Below, in pieces: positions 32,501 to 38,513 of a stretch of DNA of 39,033 bases (position 1 is its first letter; every line of letters begins with the position of its first letter). The position numbers and the translations under genes were made by a program. This DNA is from an uncultured Clostridia bacterium (GTDB taxonomy: Bacteria > Bacillota > Clostridia > Christensenellales > UBA1242), in NCBI GenBank assembly GCA_947625165.1, contig CANQNH010000006.1:1-39033 (forward strand), in the 5' to 3' direction. Below the pieces are notes generated by a model, which saw nothing but the letters and a program-made list of their open reading frames with translations, made no database searches and was not told the origin of the DNA.

Positions 32501-35013
32501 AATGGCTCATCCTTTGTGTTTCTGGCATAAGGTGTCCAATCGTTGTTGCTTGTGGACATATTCAAAACCTTGTTGATTGGCATATAGTGGAAATCTTCTT
32601 CATCTTCCAACAGCCGACCAAGAAGCTCGGACAGGTTTGGTGTGTTGTAGTATTGTTCATCAACAAACGGGAAGTAGCGATAATATGCCGAAGTTTTTGC
32701 GCCGCTTGCTTTTTCATCCCACGAAAGCACAATGTTTTGATTTGTGAACACTCTGTTTGGTTCAAGTGTGTCAAGCACAACAATCGAGGAATAGGTTTCT
32801 TCAACCGTTCTTGCAGAAATTCCTTTGTTTCCCATTGATGTGATGTCCATCGAGTCAATGGTGAATGTTTTGGTTCTCAAAACGCCATTTGTGTTTGATA
32901 TGCTTGTGTTTGATGGCATCTCTGAAGAATAATACAGGCGCAGGGTGAATGTGGCATTCAGGTCTTTGCTCAAAACAACTTTTCCTTCTTCCTCGTTTTG
33001 CTCTGCGCACAAAACATCAAGCGATTTTCCTCTGTCACCCAAAAACTCGTCTAAGTATCTCTTGTTGACATAGTCATATGCATAAATTTGGATGGTCACA
33101 TCTTTGTTATAGGCATCACCAATGGTTGTGTCTGTGATGATGACATCTTCATTCACGAAAGAGCCCGTGAACACAAGATTGCCAGACTTTGTTTCGGTTT
33201 TCCACTCTGGGAGGTCGTTTTCAATCTCAAAGAAGAAAATTTGATAGAAAACTTTTGAAAGAGCAGGAGGAGAAGTGTAACTTTCATAATAGTTTTCAAA
33301 AGTGTATGGAATTATGTATATGTATTTTCCCGTTCCGCTCTCGGTGGTGTTGTCATAGTCACGCACATAAAGGTCTTCGCCTTGCAGTTTAAGTGTGTCG
33401 CTGCCACTTGTTGCAAGGGTTGAGCCAACAAGCTTTCTTGTTGAGAGGATGTAACTCTTGTTGACAGAATTGTTGACAAGTCTGGCGTTTGTTGTCATTC
33501 TGATTGGCGCTTGGTTGGTGGAAATTGGTGTGTGTTTATATGCATCACCCTCTTTCTCATTGAGGAATTCCAAGACGTTTGACAAGTTGAATGTTGTTTC
33601 GCCATTGTCCTGTGTGTATTCACTTTTGGAATTCAGAAATTCACTTGTCACATCGGCGCTGTCAAGGAAAGTTCCAATATCCTTTGGAGTGCCATTCTCA
33701 TCAACAAGGTCGAGTGTTTTCAAGTCTCTTGACGGGCGAGTGTTGTTCTCGTCAGGCTGGGCATCATAGTCAACATAGGTTGCTTGATAGCCAAACATAA
33801 ACACCACAACTTCACGTGTGTTTTTTGACAAGCCGGCAATGTCATATTTTTGGATGGATTGTTCTCCGTCACCAACAATATGAATGGCGTTGAATTTTAT
33901 GGTGTATTTTCCAATGTCGGTGAAATAAAGTCGCACAAGGCTGTTGGAGTAGGTCACATATTCAACAAGTTTCTGTTTTTCAAGCAAAACAGGCTTCTCT
34001 TTCCTGTCGGCAGGGTCAACATTCAGTTTCAAGCTCATCTGCGGAGTTGTGGTTGCGCCAGGCACTTCCTTTGAAATCTCCACTTCAAAGCGACGGCAGT
34101 CGTATTGTATGTATGGCACAGAATTTTGTTGTTTCAAAGTGCTTTCCGCTGCCGAGTTGATTTTGGAAGAATAGTTGCTGTAAAGATAATATGCAGGCTC
34201 GTTGATGCCAGCGATGTTCAATTCGTGGTCAAAAGCGCCTTTTGTTATCACCGGTCGGTTTTGTGAGATGTAGTTCGTTTCGTCAACAACAAAAAAGGTG
34301 TAGTTGATTGTGACTGCTGTGGTTGGTTCAAAATCGCTTTGCTCTTCTTCGGCATCCGTTCTGCCATTTGTGCAAGTGAAAAGCACCATGGTCACTTGGA
34401 GGTTGTAAATTCCCTCTTTGTTGAGGCGGCCACTGTCATCGGTGATTTTGTATTCATAGTTTTCTGTGCCAGAATTGCCAAGCACCATACGGAAGGTGTT
34501 TGGCCTTTGTCCGCCATTATAGTTTGAAAATTGAGAAGAACTGTGTGTTATGAAAGTCTTTCCCAAAGAGGTGAAATTTTCTTCTTGGTCTTCCCCATTG
34601 ATGAAAAGGGAAACATCTGTGACATCATAGAAATAGAACAAATTTGATTCTGGGTTGGCAACATCTGGATAGTAAACAAAGTTGTAAACATCGTCGCCAT
34701 TGCCTCTTGTTGCACCATTTGTTTTGAGAGAGAGTTCAAGTCTGTTTGATTGTTCTTCACCACGAACGAACACAAAAACATCGTCATCAATGAAAGAGGC
34801 AGGGTTGTCCACCCAAGCATCACTTTGGAAAATCTGTTCTTTCTTTGAAAAAGTTTCGTGAAGATTGTTTTCCGGCAAAGTTTCTGAAACAGTGTTTTCA
34901 GCGAAACCAATTTCCTCCTTGAAAGAAAAAAGTGTTGCAAGACCTGCACTCAGCAGGCATATCGACAAGAACAATGTGAAAACATTTTTAAACAAGACAT
35001 TATATCTTTTCAT
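26509..35013 (-). CDS. Giant secreted, membrane-anchored Ig-like repeat protein (2834 residues)
   Basis: The product begins with a signal peptide (MKRYNVLFKN, then VFTLFLSICLLSAGLATLF, likely cleavage after GFA near residue 38) and ends with a membrane helix (SIIAIVISVLVVIAVVVIII) and a basic tail. The body has many beta-sandwich units sharing the G-x-Y-x-(I/V)-x-x-x-D-x-x-G-N theme: SDAGLYLVEVFDQAGNYTLD, EEGHYYEVVETDLAGNRSIY, SGKYSLSLRDAAGNMQRFGD, QPGFYEITFLATSNTGDG and EGTYYVQLIAPSGNLLF. It is thus a very long Ig-like stalk, probably displayed on the cell surface. No enzyme domain, LPXTG or S-layer motif was seen. The ATG at 35011-35013 has GAGAGG seven bases upstream; the in-frame TTG at 35037 has none. 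It converges with the 1485-residue protein and shares its architecture. Confidence 0.88.
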   Translation of the reverse strand: MKRYNVLFKNVFTLFLSICLLSAGLATLFSFKEEIGFAENTVSETLPENNLHETFSKKEQIFQSDAWVDNPASFIDDDVFVFVRGEEQSNRLELSLKTNGATRGNGDDVYNFVYYPDVANPESNLFYFYDVTDVSLFINGEDQEENFTSLGKTFITHSSSQFSNYNGGQRPNTFRMVLGNSGTENYEYKITDDSGRLNKEGIYNLQVTMVLFTCTNGRTDAEEEQSDFEPTTAVTINYTFFVVDETNYISQNRPVITKGAFDHELNIAGINEPAYYLYSNYSSKINSAAESTLKQQNSVPYIQYDCRRFEVEISKEVPGATTTPQMSLKLNVDPADRKEKPVLLEKQKLVEYVTYSNSLVRLYFTDIGKYTIKFNAIHIVGDGEQSIQKYDIAGLSKNTREVVVFMFGYQATYVDYDAQPDENNTRPSRDLKTLDLVDENGTPKDIGTFLDSADVTSEFLNSKSEYTQDNGETTFNLSNVLEFLNEKEGDAYKHTPISTNQAPIRMTTNARLVNNSVNKSYILSTRKLVGSTLATSGSDTLKLQGEDLYVRDYDNTTESGTGKYIYIIPYTFENYYESYTSPPALSKVFYQIFFFEIENDLPEWKTETKSGNLVFTGSFVNEDVIITDTTIGDAYNKDVTIQIYAYDYVNKRYLDEFLGDRGKSLDVLCAEQNEEEGKVVLSKDLNATFTLRLYYSSEMPSNTSISNTNGVLRTKTFTIDSMDITSMGNKGISARTVEETYSSIVVLDTLEPNRVFTNQNIVLSWDEKASGAKTSAYYRYFPFVDEQYYNTPNLSELLGRLLEDEEDFHYMPINKVLNMSTSNNDWTPYARNTKDEPLTNIPSDAVFSDAGLYLVEVFDQAGNYTLDVFVIDDTKPMFAIKDNQYYLPSYNTPIDKNSTLYWGTHKLIYIANFNTSLFANNVEDPSKITDEMLSGDPFFQDKDKQLQRKIYELLYEKLFKQSFFKNITISSNITKGEGSTLIDSYTGLYVAVPINNVAYYIDNDHRTHTRLENAYKKEFVAEKRYSFKIWIRDYSNTTGYNSSENILYTQYYSATQAITISFDTSEFKISYKNNDTPVALDSVITEEGVAEDDERKTWLTTYIGPVGVKKILYVSFKPVTTFSEGDKRTEVDSVTMKYWAYVPTYDTLDVKGEPTDFHYYSLSKDAEEQTFEFTANEEVFEAPIRSSANYTAPGKYEITRTYKLGDNYTFNEKDAYQFTYVFYVDHYGIVTSAESYDGGPLESMVGGDIFVASYDNKVTTDLVVTFPNSEEGNTDGTSTYNNDPNNLRPVVTTNKLPVNVYVPQFKYTKYVQKNVADASYDFSVENNGDVNNFKKDENDRIVVQEFALYAEIYKDGLLQQNLVAKTNESNAIITSSNGNPIENSAVANNGFLKFYSASSNTQEFGIITAPGDYYVKIYQNRFGTHFNDNTETGFNFDQTFVFKFVVTSSTPDFEVQAKNGEALNSTVENGITTYYTNQSEVTLTWAASANKYMAEIDQDAITFTANGTTTTTSAEDGGKRFWSQTPELQSNSTWAGILSFAEQKLNVYRNGGEVLITMQYQNYETAKDTNGRYLYSKITKKIKIDLSAPSDNVEGLVDDSLSGNMIPTMTKASLRDYKKANGQKADSLDETSFNTSNKTDSVFAYYSYNVSSTYLQKLKNSQDYVTYIRDFNNTKYDNNYEQETDASAPLINGFSPVDEVSILEEGHYYEVVETDLAGNRSIYTIFISSRADESLELFTYTVPDEEEDETTGSLVTKAYTVKEFNLVASRAGAINNIYSHSGFKLEKLNFFGDVWAQMLVHTFDENNRPITLTVLSTPKGYRLYTGSVSETVDLASLVPSNFDSHKKMSFAIYDRQTARVVDFYLNISDVPLTAQTTDQQDREFIRFAKVTDAEIQSTTTPSLYLTHLKISRKTASGNEVLFEQENPLGYMDIWRTDENLNILVDSSGATLNFELNPEKQFAPNTWIIYDFWDNYGQHYREIHIYREAVIDADREIASQGGMYDIYYYLYEPEGRFYYITQNFLQYTYNREKYNLVAAEIINGTEDETLPNVVQSPPETNRDGTSTITFQTKNAISNYDFTVVLKLYELNGDVTGEWVKNIYFKLYNKLPTRNATDEVNRTNQYKLTDANNKNITQDILNDQGSSNMGYYSEVRVQYNLGESENSYLPPVKFSISTDRENWTPIASGTRIRSTTNEMQKYFLKIWYDEEWLQQWPDGKKANSEYVFGIVPDEQILEFNLTSLAVTYWVEKTVNGVTAIVERAKQPFKAKNGELNPNHYIVNLSYDDRSSVSVQVNNEQSLIAYETDDRWDSADGMVTSKKWVIETSDESIKPSFRTEIIITFIPDRDDFVDEFFAIGTRRSSNFADTELRMTSEKLVVSDENLERVQLQWSKYYGIPENEISLIVEKDGVKFTPTVYSKTEEGRDYFYTNLNYSGKYSLSLRDAAGNMQRFGDGQTEKFTYIFLKDVPFTVTYTNPLTNQQETSLPIKQAVYNGSVTINIDQSTLTDFYTLEGRPVLYYADPENSENSHYLVKRNGVEYAREDFRSSNAQYVFDQPGFYEITFLATSNTGDGQIRQETYQFSIINANENKFSYIVNKYPNYYVEQVLKVVGEETEQQFDDITNDLVRLLDVETITKTVREYVVNESTGLGSYVTSRKTYITSLPLSYLDEKTGAGTYFITVNTGDTQFAQDAVHQRFTFKISIKVGTASISVSVGEGATTTDPITVRFNQANIYKEMGECSLRVLRKLENGYSYFGDEIAINEASSGELSMTINTEGTYYVQLIAPSGNLLFTYKVVKKDPMNAASIIAIVISVLVVIAVVVIIIKLRKRISVK

Positions 35014-35041
35014 AAAAATACCTCTCTCAAAATTCAAAATT

Positions 35042-35069
35042 ATTTTAGCACAAACCGAAACAATTTCAA
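35042..35069 (-). promoter_or_regulatory. Promoter of the 2834-residue surface protein
   Basis: On the minus strand, TTGAAA (35069-35064), 16 bases, TAAAAT (35047-35042) preceded by TGTGC, the extended -10 motif seen at other promoters here. It lies 29 bases before the start codon. Confidence 0.7.
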
Positions 35070-35201
35070 AACAAAAATAGGATATATTTATATAAATTTA
35101 TTATATATAAAATAACATATATCATACACACAAAATTTTGCAAAACAAAGATTTGCCAAAAACATTTTTCTGCCATATTTTTACGAAGAATAAAATAAAT
35201 C

Positions 35202-35321
35202 AAAAAAATAAGAAAAAAATCAAAAAAATATGTTTTTTAATGTTTTTTTTGCATTTTTTATTTATTTTTTTTATATTTTTTATTTTTTAATATTTTCAAT
35301 GATTTTTTTTATGTTTTTTTT
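35202..35321. promoter_or_regulatory. Helically phased A/T-tract region (predicted curved DNA)
   Basis: A-runs begin at 35202, 35213 and 35222, and T-runs at 35233, 35243, 35254, 35265, 35276, 35283, 35293, 35303 and 35314, each of about 4-8 bases and mostly 10-11 bases apart. Tracts phased with the helical turn bend DNA. The region lies between the divergent giant surface gene and the 192-residue membrane protein gene, next to TTGACA at 35334-35339. It may be a regulatory or nucleoid-protein binding region. The whole gap 35070-35404 otherwise holds no gene. Confidence 0.6.
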
Positions 35322-35404
35322 GCATCAAAAAAGTTGACATTTTCAGCGCTCCAAAATTGTCTTTTTTAGCGCGCAAAAATATTTTTTCTTATTGCGGGCA
35401 AACT

Positions 35405-35983
35405 ATGTTTGTGAACTTTTTGAAAAACCTTTTGTTGTATGTCAGCGCCTTTGTGCCAATGTACTTTCTGATTTTCGTCAAGCTTTGTGTGGAGATTGCA
35501 AATCAGAACTTGTCTTTCAATGTGCTGAACACTCTCAATTTTGTGACGCTGCTTTTGCTTATGACGGCGGGCATTGTTGGGCTTTTGTGGAATGTCAAGT
35601 TTTCAACCGACAAATCGGTCAAAATCACGATAATCTCAAAACAAAACATCACCGACAAGCATTTTTTGGGTTATTTTTCCCTTTTTGTCTTTTTTGCAAT
35701 TCCTCTTGACTTGTCACTTGTCAGTGCATATTGTGTCTATCTTCTGGTGCTTGTGATGATTGGAATTGTCTATATCAACAATTCGCTTTATTACATCAAT
35801 CCGCTTTTGAACATCCTTGGATACAAATTTTATGACATTGAATATAATGAAGAAGGCAGCACGGAAAAGAAAAGTGCAAAAATTTTCTTTCGTGGTGAAC
35901 TTTCAGCCGAAGGTCAAACCGTTTGGGCGAATGTCAAAAACAGGCATTTTTGCTTTGTGGACAAAAAGCATAAAGACTTGTGA
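35405..35983 (+). CDS. Four-helix membrane protein of unknown function (KwaA-like layout)
   Basis: The 192-residue product has about four membrane helices (NLLLYVSAFVPMYFLIFVKL, then FVTLLLLMTAGIVGLLW, then two between about residues 97 and 142) and a cytoplasmic C-terminal domain of about 50 residues after YYINPLLNILGYKFYDIEY. This topology and the N-P-L-L-x-x-x-GY-x-x-Y-x-(I/V) motif recall KwaA, the membrane subunit of the Kiwa anti-phage system, but I recall the pattern only loosely and no KwaB gene is next to it. The ATG at 35405 starts right before the first helix; there is no clear ribosome binding site, and the TTG at 35357 is less likely. A TTGACA (35334-35339) lacks a good -10. Confidence 0.65.
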   Translation: MFVNFLKNLLLYVSAFVPMYFLIFVKLCVEIANQNLSFNVLNTLNFVTLLLLMTAGIVGLLWNVKFSTDKSVKITIISKQNITDKHFLGYFSLFVFFAIPLDLSLVSAYCVYLLVLVMIGIVYINNSLYYINPLLNILGYKFYDIEYNEEGSTEKKSAKIFFRGELSAEGQTVWANVKNRHFCFVDKKHKDL

Positions 35984-36048
35984 ATTTTTGCAAATTTTCA
36001 AAAAAACAGCAAAAAAACATCTTTTTTATTGTTTTTTGCAACAAAAAT

Positions 36049-36078
36049 TTGATTTTTTTGAATGTTTTGTGCTATACT
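36049..36078 (+). promoter_or_regulatory. Promoter of the 210-residue gene
   Basis: TTGATT (36049-36054), 18 bases, TATACT (36073-36078) preceded by TGTGC, an extended -10. Confidence 0.7.
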
Positions 36079-36162
36079 GGCGCGGTGCTGTGTGGCAAAG
36101 GCTGGAAAAAATCCGCTTTTGCAAATTGATTTTGACAGCAAAAATTTTCTATGGGAGAACCT

Positions 36163-36795
36163 ATGTATTCAACAGAAAAAGAAAGAGCAATATCCGAAAA
36201 AAAGATGATGTTTGTTGCGCAACTCCATTTCAAGCATATCGAGCCGCTGTTGTGGAGTATGAAGGGCAATGCTGGCATTTTGAATTTTGTCAGTGATCAC
36301 TTTGTCACTGACAATCTTGATATTTCACAAAGGGTCAGCCTGCAAAAGAAGGAATATTATGACATCATCGACCAACTTTCAAGTTTTGGGGAATGGAAGA
36401 TGAATGCGCAAATGCAAGAATATGTCTATGTTGTTGCCTGCAAATTGATTAAGCCGGCATTGAGATATGGCTATGTTGATGAGGCTTTGAGGCTTTTGAA
36501 GATTTTGCAAAACGAGAAGCTGACGGGGGACAGGGCAAAAAGCACTGAACTTGAAGCCTTGGCACAAGATGTTTTGCTTGAGAGTGTTTCGGCATATGGC
36601 GAGCGCCACATCAGAGAGGGGCGCGAGCATTTGAAAATCTGTGCAAACAAAATTATGGCAGATGCCATTGCGGGAAAGTACGGAAACTTGAAAATCTCTC
36701 CAAAAAGTCTTAGAGATGCTTATGAAAATCCGGAGACGCATTGTTTTGTTTCCAAAGAAAGAATTAAAAATTCGCAAACAGCAATGAAAAAATAG
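36163..36795 (+). CDS. Hypothetical helical protein (210 residues)
   Basis: I do not recognise this protein. It is soluble and helix-rich with evenly spaced leucines (for example VDEALRLLKILQNEKLTG, AQDVLLESVSAYGERHIREG), and might form a helical-repeat or regulator fold. It has no signal peptide or helix-turn-helix motif that I can see. Two ATGs are in frame; the one at 36163 is preferred because GGGAG (36153-36157) lies five bases upstream, whereas the ATG at 36151 is upstream of that site. Its own promoter and a terminator overlapping its stop codon make it a single-gene unit. Confidence 0.75.
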   Translation: MYSTEKERAISEKKMMFVAQLHFKHIEPLLWSMKGNAGILNFVSDHFVTDNLDISQRVSLQKKEYYDIIDQLSSFGEWKMNAQMQEYVYVVACKLIKPALRYGYVDEALRLLKILQNEKLTGDRAKSTELEALAQDVLLESVSAYGERHIREGREHLKICANKIMADAIAGKYGNLKISPKSLRDAYENPETHCFVSKERIKNSQTAMKK

Positions 36796-36825
36796 GGCAA
36801 AAAGTGAAAGAAGCCTTATTTTTTT
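36787..36825 (+). terminator. Intrinsic terminator overlapping the stop codon
   Basis: AAAAAATAGGGC (36787-36798) pairs with GCCTTATTTTTT (36813-36824) with one G-U pair; loop 14 bases; T-run to 36825. The stop codon TAG (36793-36795) of the 210-residue gene lies within the left arm. Confidence 0.7.
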
Positions 36826-37129
36826 GCTTTTTTTTGTTTAAAATTCTGTTTTTTATTGGGACTTTGTTTTTGCTGTGAGGCTTTTGTGTTTTTTGCAGTG
36901 TGTGGGCGATGTGTTTTTATCTTGAAAGGAACATTCCTGAGGGCTAATAAAAGGTTTAGAGGGGCTATATGGGGCTATATAAAGATGTTATTTATATAAC
37001 CATTCTGTATATAATATTAAAGCCTTTCACAGATTGATTATACATATATAATAGAGCGTTTTTTGCAAAAGTGCTTTAAAACAGGAAAAATTTTTTGTTA
37101 AGGAAAATTTGAAAATTTTGTTTTTTTTG
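36826..37129. other. Non-coding stretch with a short tandem repeat
   Basis: No gene is supported. GGGGCTATAT occurs twice in tandem at 36961-36980, followed by A/T-rich sequence containing GTTAT/ATAAC half sites. TATATAATATTAA near 37009-37021 resembles a -10, but I see no partner. Otherwise nothing. Confidence 0.4.
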
Positions 37130-37157
37130 TTGACAAATCCCCCCCCCGTGATATTCT
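37130..37157 (+). promoter_or_regulatory. Promoter with a C9 tract in its spacer
   Basis: TTGACA (37130-37135), 16 bases, TATTCT (37152-37157). Nine cytosines (37139-37147) lie within the spacer. A gain of one C would give the optimal 17-base spacing; loss would weaken it. This is a classical layout for phase variation by slipped-strand mispairing. The gene driven is the 177-residue membrane-anchored protein. Confidence 0.7.
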
Positions 37158-37175
37158 TTGAGTGAGAGGTGAATT

Positions 37176-37709
37176 ATGAATAAAGGTTTAAAATTTGTTT
37201 TGGTGACGCTTGGCATCCTTGTTTTGCTTGGCGGTGGTTTCTGTGGGGGATGGTTTGTGAGAGGGTTTTTGAGTGAAAAAAGTGGCTATGTCGGGAAAAA
37301 CTATTCATATTCTGAAATTAAGGAGGAATGGGAAGCAGGAACAACAGCATCTGACAAACAGGCACTTCAAGAAAAGCTTGGCATTGCAAGGACAAGCCTT
37401 ATGCAAGTTTATCAAGGTATGGTCATACAATTTGAGGCTTCGGAAAAGGGTAAAATGAAAATATCCAAAATGGATGGGGGTGGAACTTTTGAAACACGCA
37501 CAATCGCTTGGAAGCAAGTTGGCGACAAAATCTCTGTTTCTGTCTATACGGGAGATGACGGGACACATTCGGACTTTACATTCCATATTTTTGAGGATGG
37601 ACTTCGCTTTGATGCACTGTCGGTTATAAGTGGGTATGAACAATATCCAAAACTTGCACATCTTTGGGTGGTTTTCATTCAATCAGCAGCAGGCATTGAA
37701 AATGTATAA
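37176..37709 (+). CDS. Membrane-anchored (secreted) hypothetical protein, 177 residues
   Basis: The N-terminus has a basic start and a Gly/Leu-rich hydrophobic helix (FVLVTLGILVLLGGGFCGGW), then an extracellular domain of about 145 residues: a charged helix (SYSEIKEEWEAGTTASDKQA), a beta-rich core (GMVIQFEASEKGKMKISKMD, TFHIFEDGLRFDALSVI) and no other membrane helix. The LVLLGGGFCGG stretch has a Cys, but the spacing does not fit a standard lipobox well; a signal anchor is more likely. No family recognised. GAGAGG lies six bases before the ATG. Its promoter has a C9 tract, so expression may switch on and off. It is followed by a strong terminator. Confidence 0.78.
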   Translation: MNKGLKFVLVTLGILVLLGGGFCGGWFVRGFLSEKSGYVGKNYSYSEIKEEWEAGTTASDKQALQEKLGIARTSLMQVYQGMVIQFEASEKGKMKISKMDGGGTFETRTIAWKQVGDKISVSVYTGDDGTHSDFTFHIFEDGLRFDALSVISGYEQYPKLAHLWVVFIQSAAGIENV

Positions 37710-37718
37710 TGAAAAATG

Positions 37719-37749
37719 GACTTGTCAAATTTGTTGGCAAGTCTTTTTT
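37719..37749 (+). terminator. Intrinsic terminator
   Basis: GACTTGTCAA (37719-37728) pairs with TTGGCAAGTC (37734-37743) with one G-U pair, loop five bases, followed by six T residues. Confidence 0.88.
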
Positions 37750-38133
37750 ATTAGAATTGTTTTATCTTTGTGATTGTTTTTTTATGATTTCTTTCTTTTG
37801 ATTGCTTTGATTGGTTTTGGTCAAGATTGGTTTTTTGTGATTGCTATTCCTTATGATTTTTTATGTTGAAGTGTTTGATTGAATTTTTGTCAAGATTGCT
37901 TTTCTTTGCGATTGTTCTTCCTCAAAGATTGCTTTTCTTTTGTCAAAAGCATTCCAAATTTTTGGGAAACGGGCTGAGATTGGGGGCAAAAATTTGCCCG
38001 TTCAAAACAAATTTTGGGAGTGTCTTCAAACTTTTTCAAAAAAATTTTAAAAATTTTTCAACTTTTTTTTGCCTTAAAAACAGTCATTTTTGCGAACACA
38101 CGGCAAGACGCCCCAGCATTTTTTAAGTTTCCT
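37750..38133. other. T-rich non-coding region with degenerate repeats
   Basis: About 380 bases without a supported gene. Degenerate copies of a unit like GTCAAGATTG-T/C-run-GATTG recur between about 37775 and 37945 (for example AAGATTGCTTTTCTTT twice). An 87-codon open frame at 37863-38126 is Phe/Lys-rich like the T-rich DNA and has no ribosome binding site; I reject it. The right part precedes A-tracts of the rRNA promoter. Confidence 0.45.
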
Positions 38134-38215
38134 AAAAAATCTTCAAAAAATTTTTAAAAAAATTAAATTTTTTTTGAAAAAACTGTTGACAAATGTTTTT
38201 TCAATATGTTAGAAT
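38134..38215 (+). promoter_or_regulatory. rRNA promoter with upstream A-tracts
   Basis: TTGACA (38186-38191), 18 bases, TAGAAT (38210-38215). A-runs begin at 38134, 38145 and 38156, about one helical turn apart, with further A/T tracts up to the -35 box; this is the layout of an UP element that boosts rRNA promoters. It drives the 23S gene directly. Confidence 0.8.
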
Positions 38216-38513
38216 ACGAATGCTGACGCACTGAGGGGCGAGGAAATGAAAAGCAATTTTCCTTCCAGCCAAACAGTGAAGAGGTGTTGAACGGTGGTTC
38301 AACGGTCGGCAAAAGTTCTTTGACAACTACATATTTTGAAGATAAGTCAAATATTATTACGAGTTATAACTTTTGCGAGAATGACAAAATCATTCTTGCC
38401 AAAAAAATAATGTAATACGAAAATATTTGCATACTTAAATTAAAGTCGAGTAAAGAGTGCTTTTCCTTATATAATAGGAAGAGCAATCGTGAAAATGCTA
38501 AGAAAATCCAAAT
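38216..38513 (+). other. 23S rRNA leader
   Basis: About 300 bases between the promoter and the mature 23S start. It contains an rRNA-leader-like GTTCTTTGACAAC (38315-38327), a hairpin TTGAAC/GTTCAA (38287-38302), a longer stem GCGAGAATGA/TCATTCTTGC (near 38375-38400) and TTCCT/AGGAA further on. These fit antitermination and RNase III processing elements. No 16S or tRNA gene lies here. A 14-codon frame after GAGG (from about 38248) is probably chance. Confidence 0.65.

Noticed and set aside
37863-38126. 87-residue Phe/Lys-rich open frame before the rRNA promoter
   Set aside because: Composition reflects T-rich repeats; no ribosome binding site or family.
38248-38292. 14-codon leader peptide in the 23S leader
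   Set aside because: Too short, and rRNA leaders are not translated; the Shine-Dalgarno-like GAGG is probably chance.
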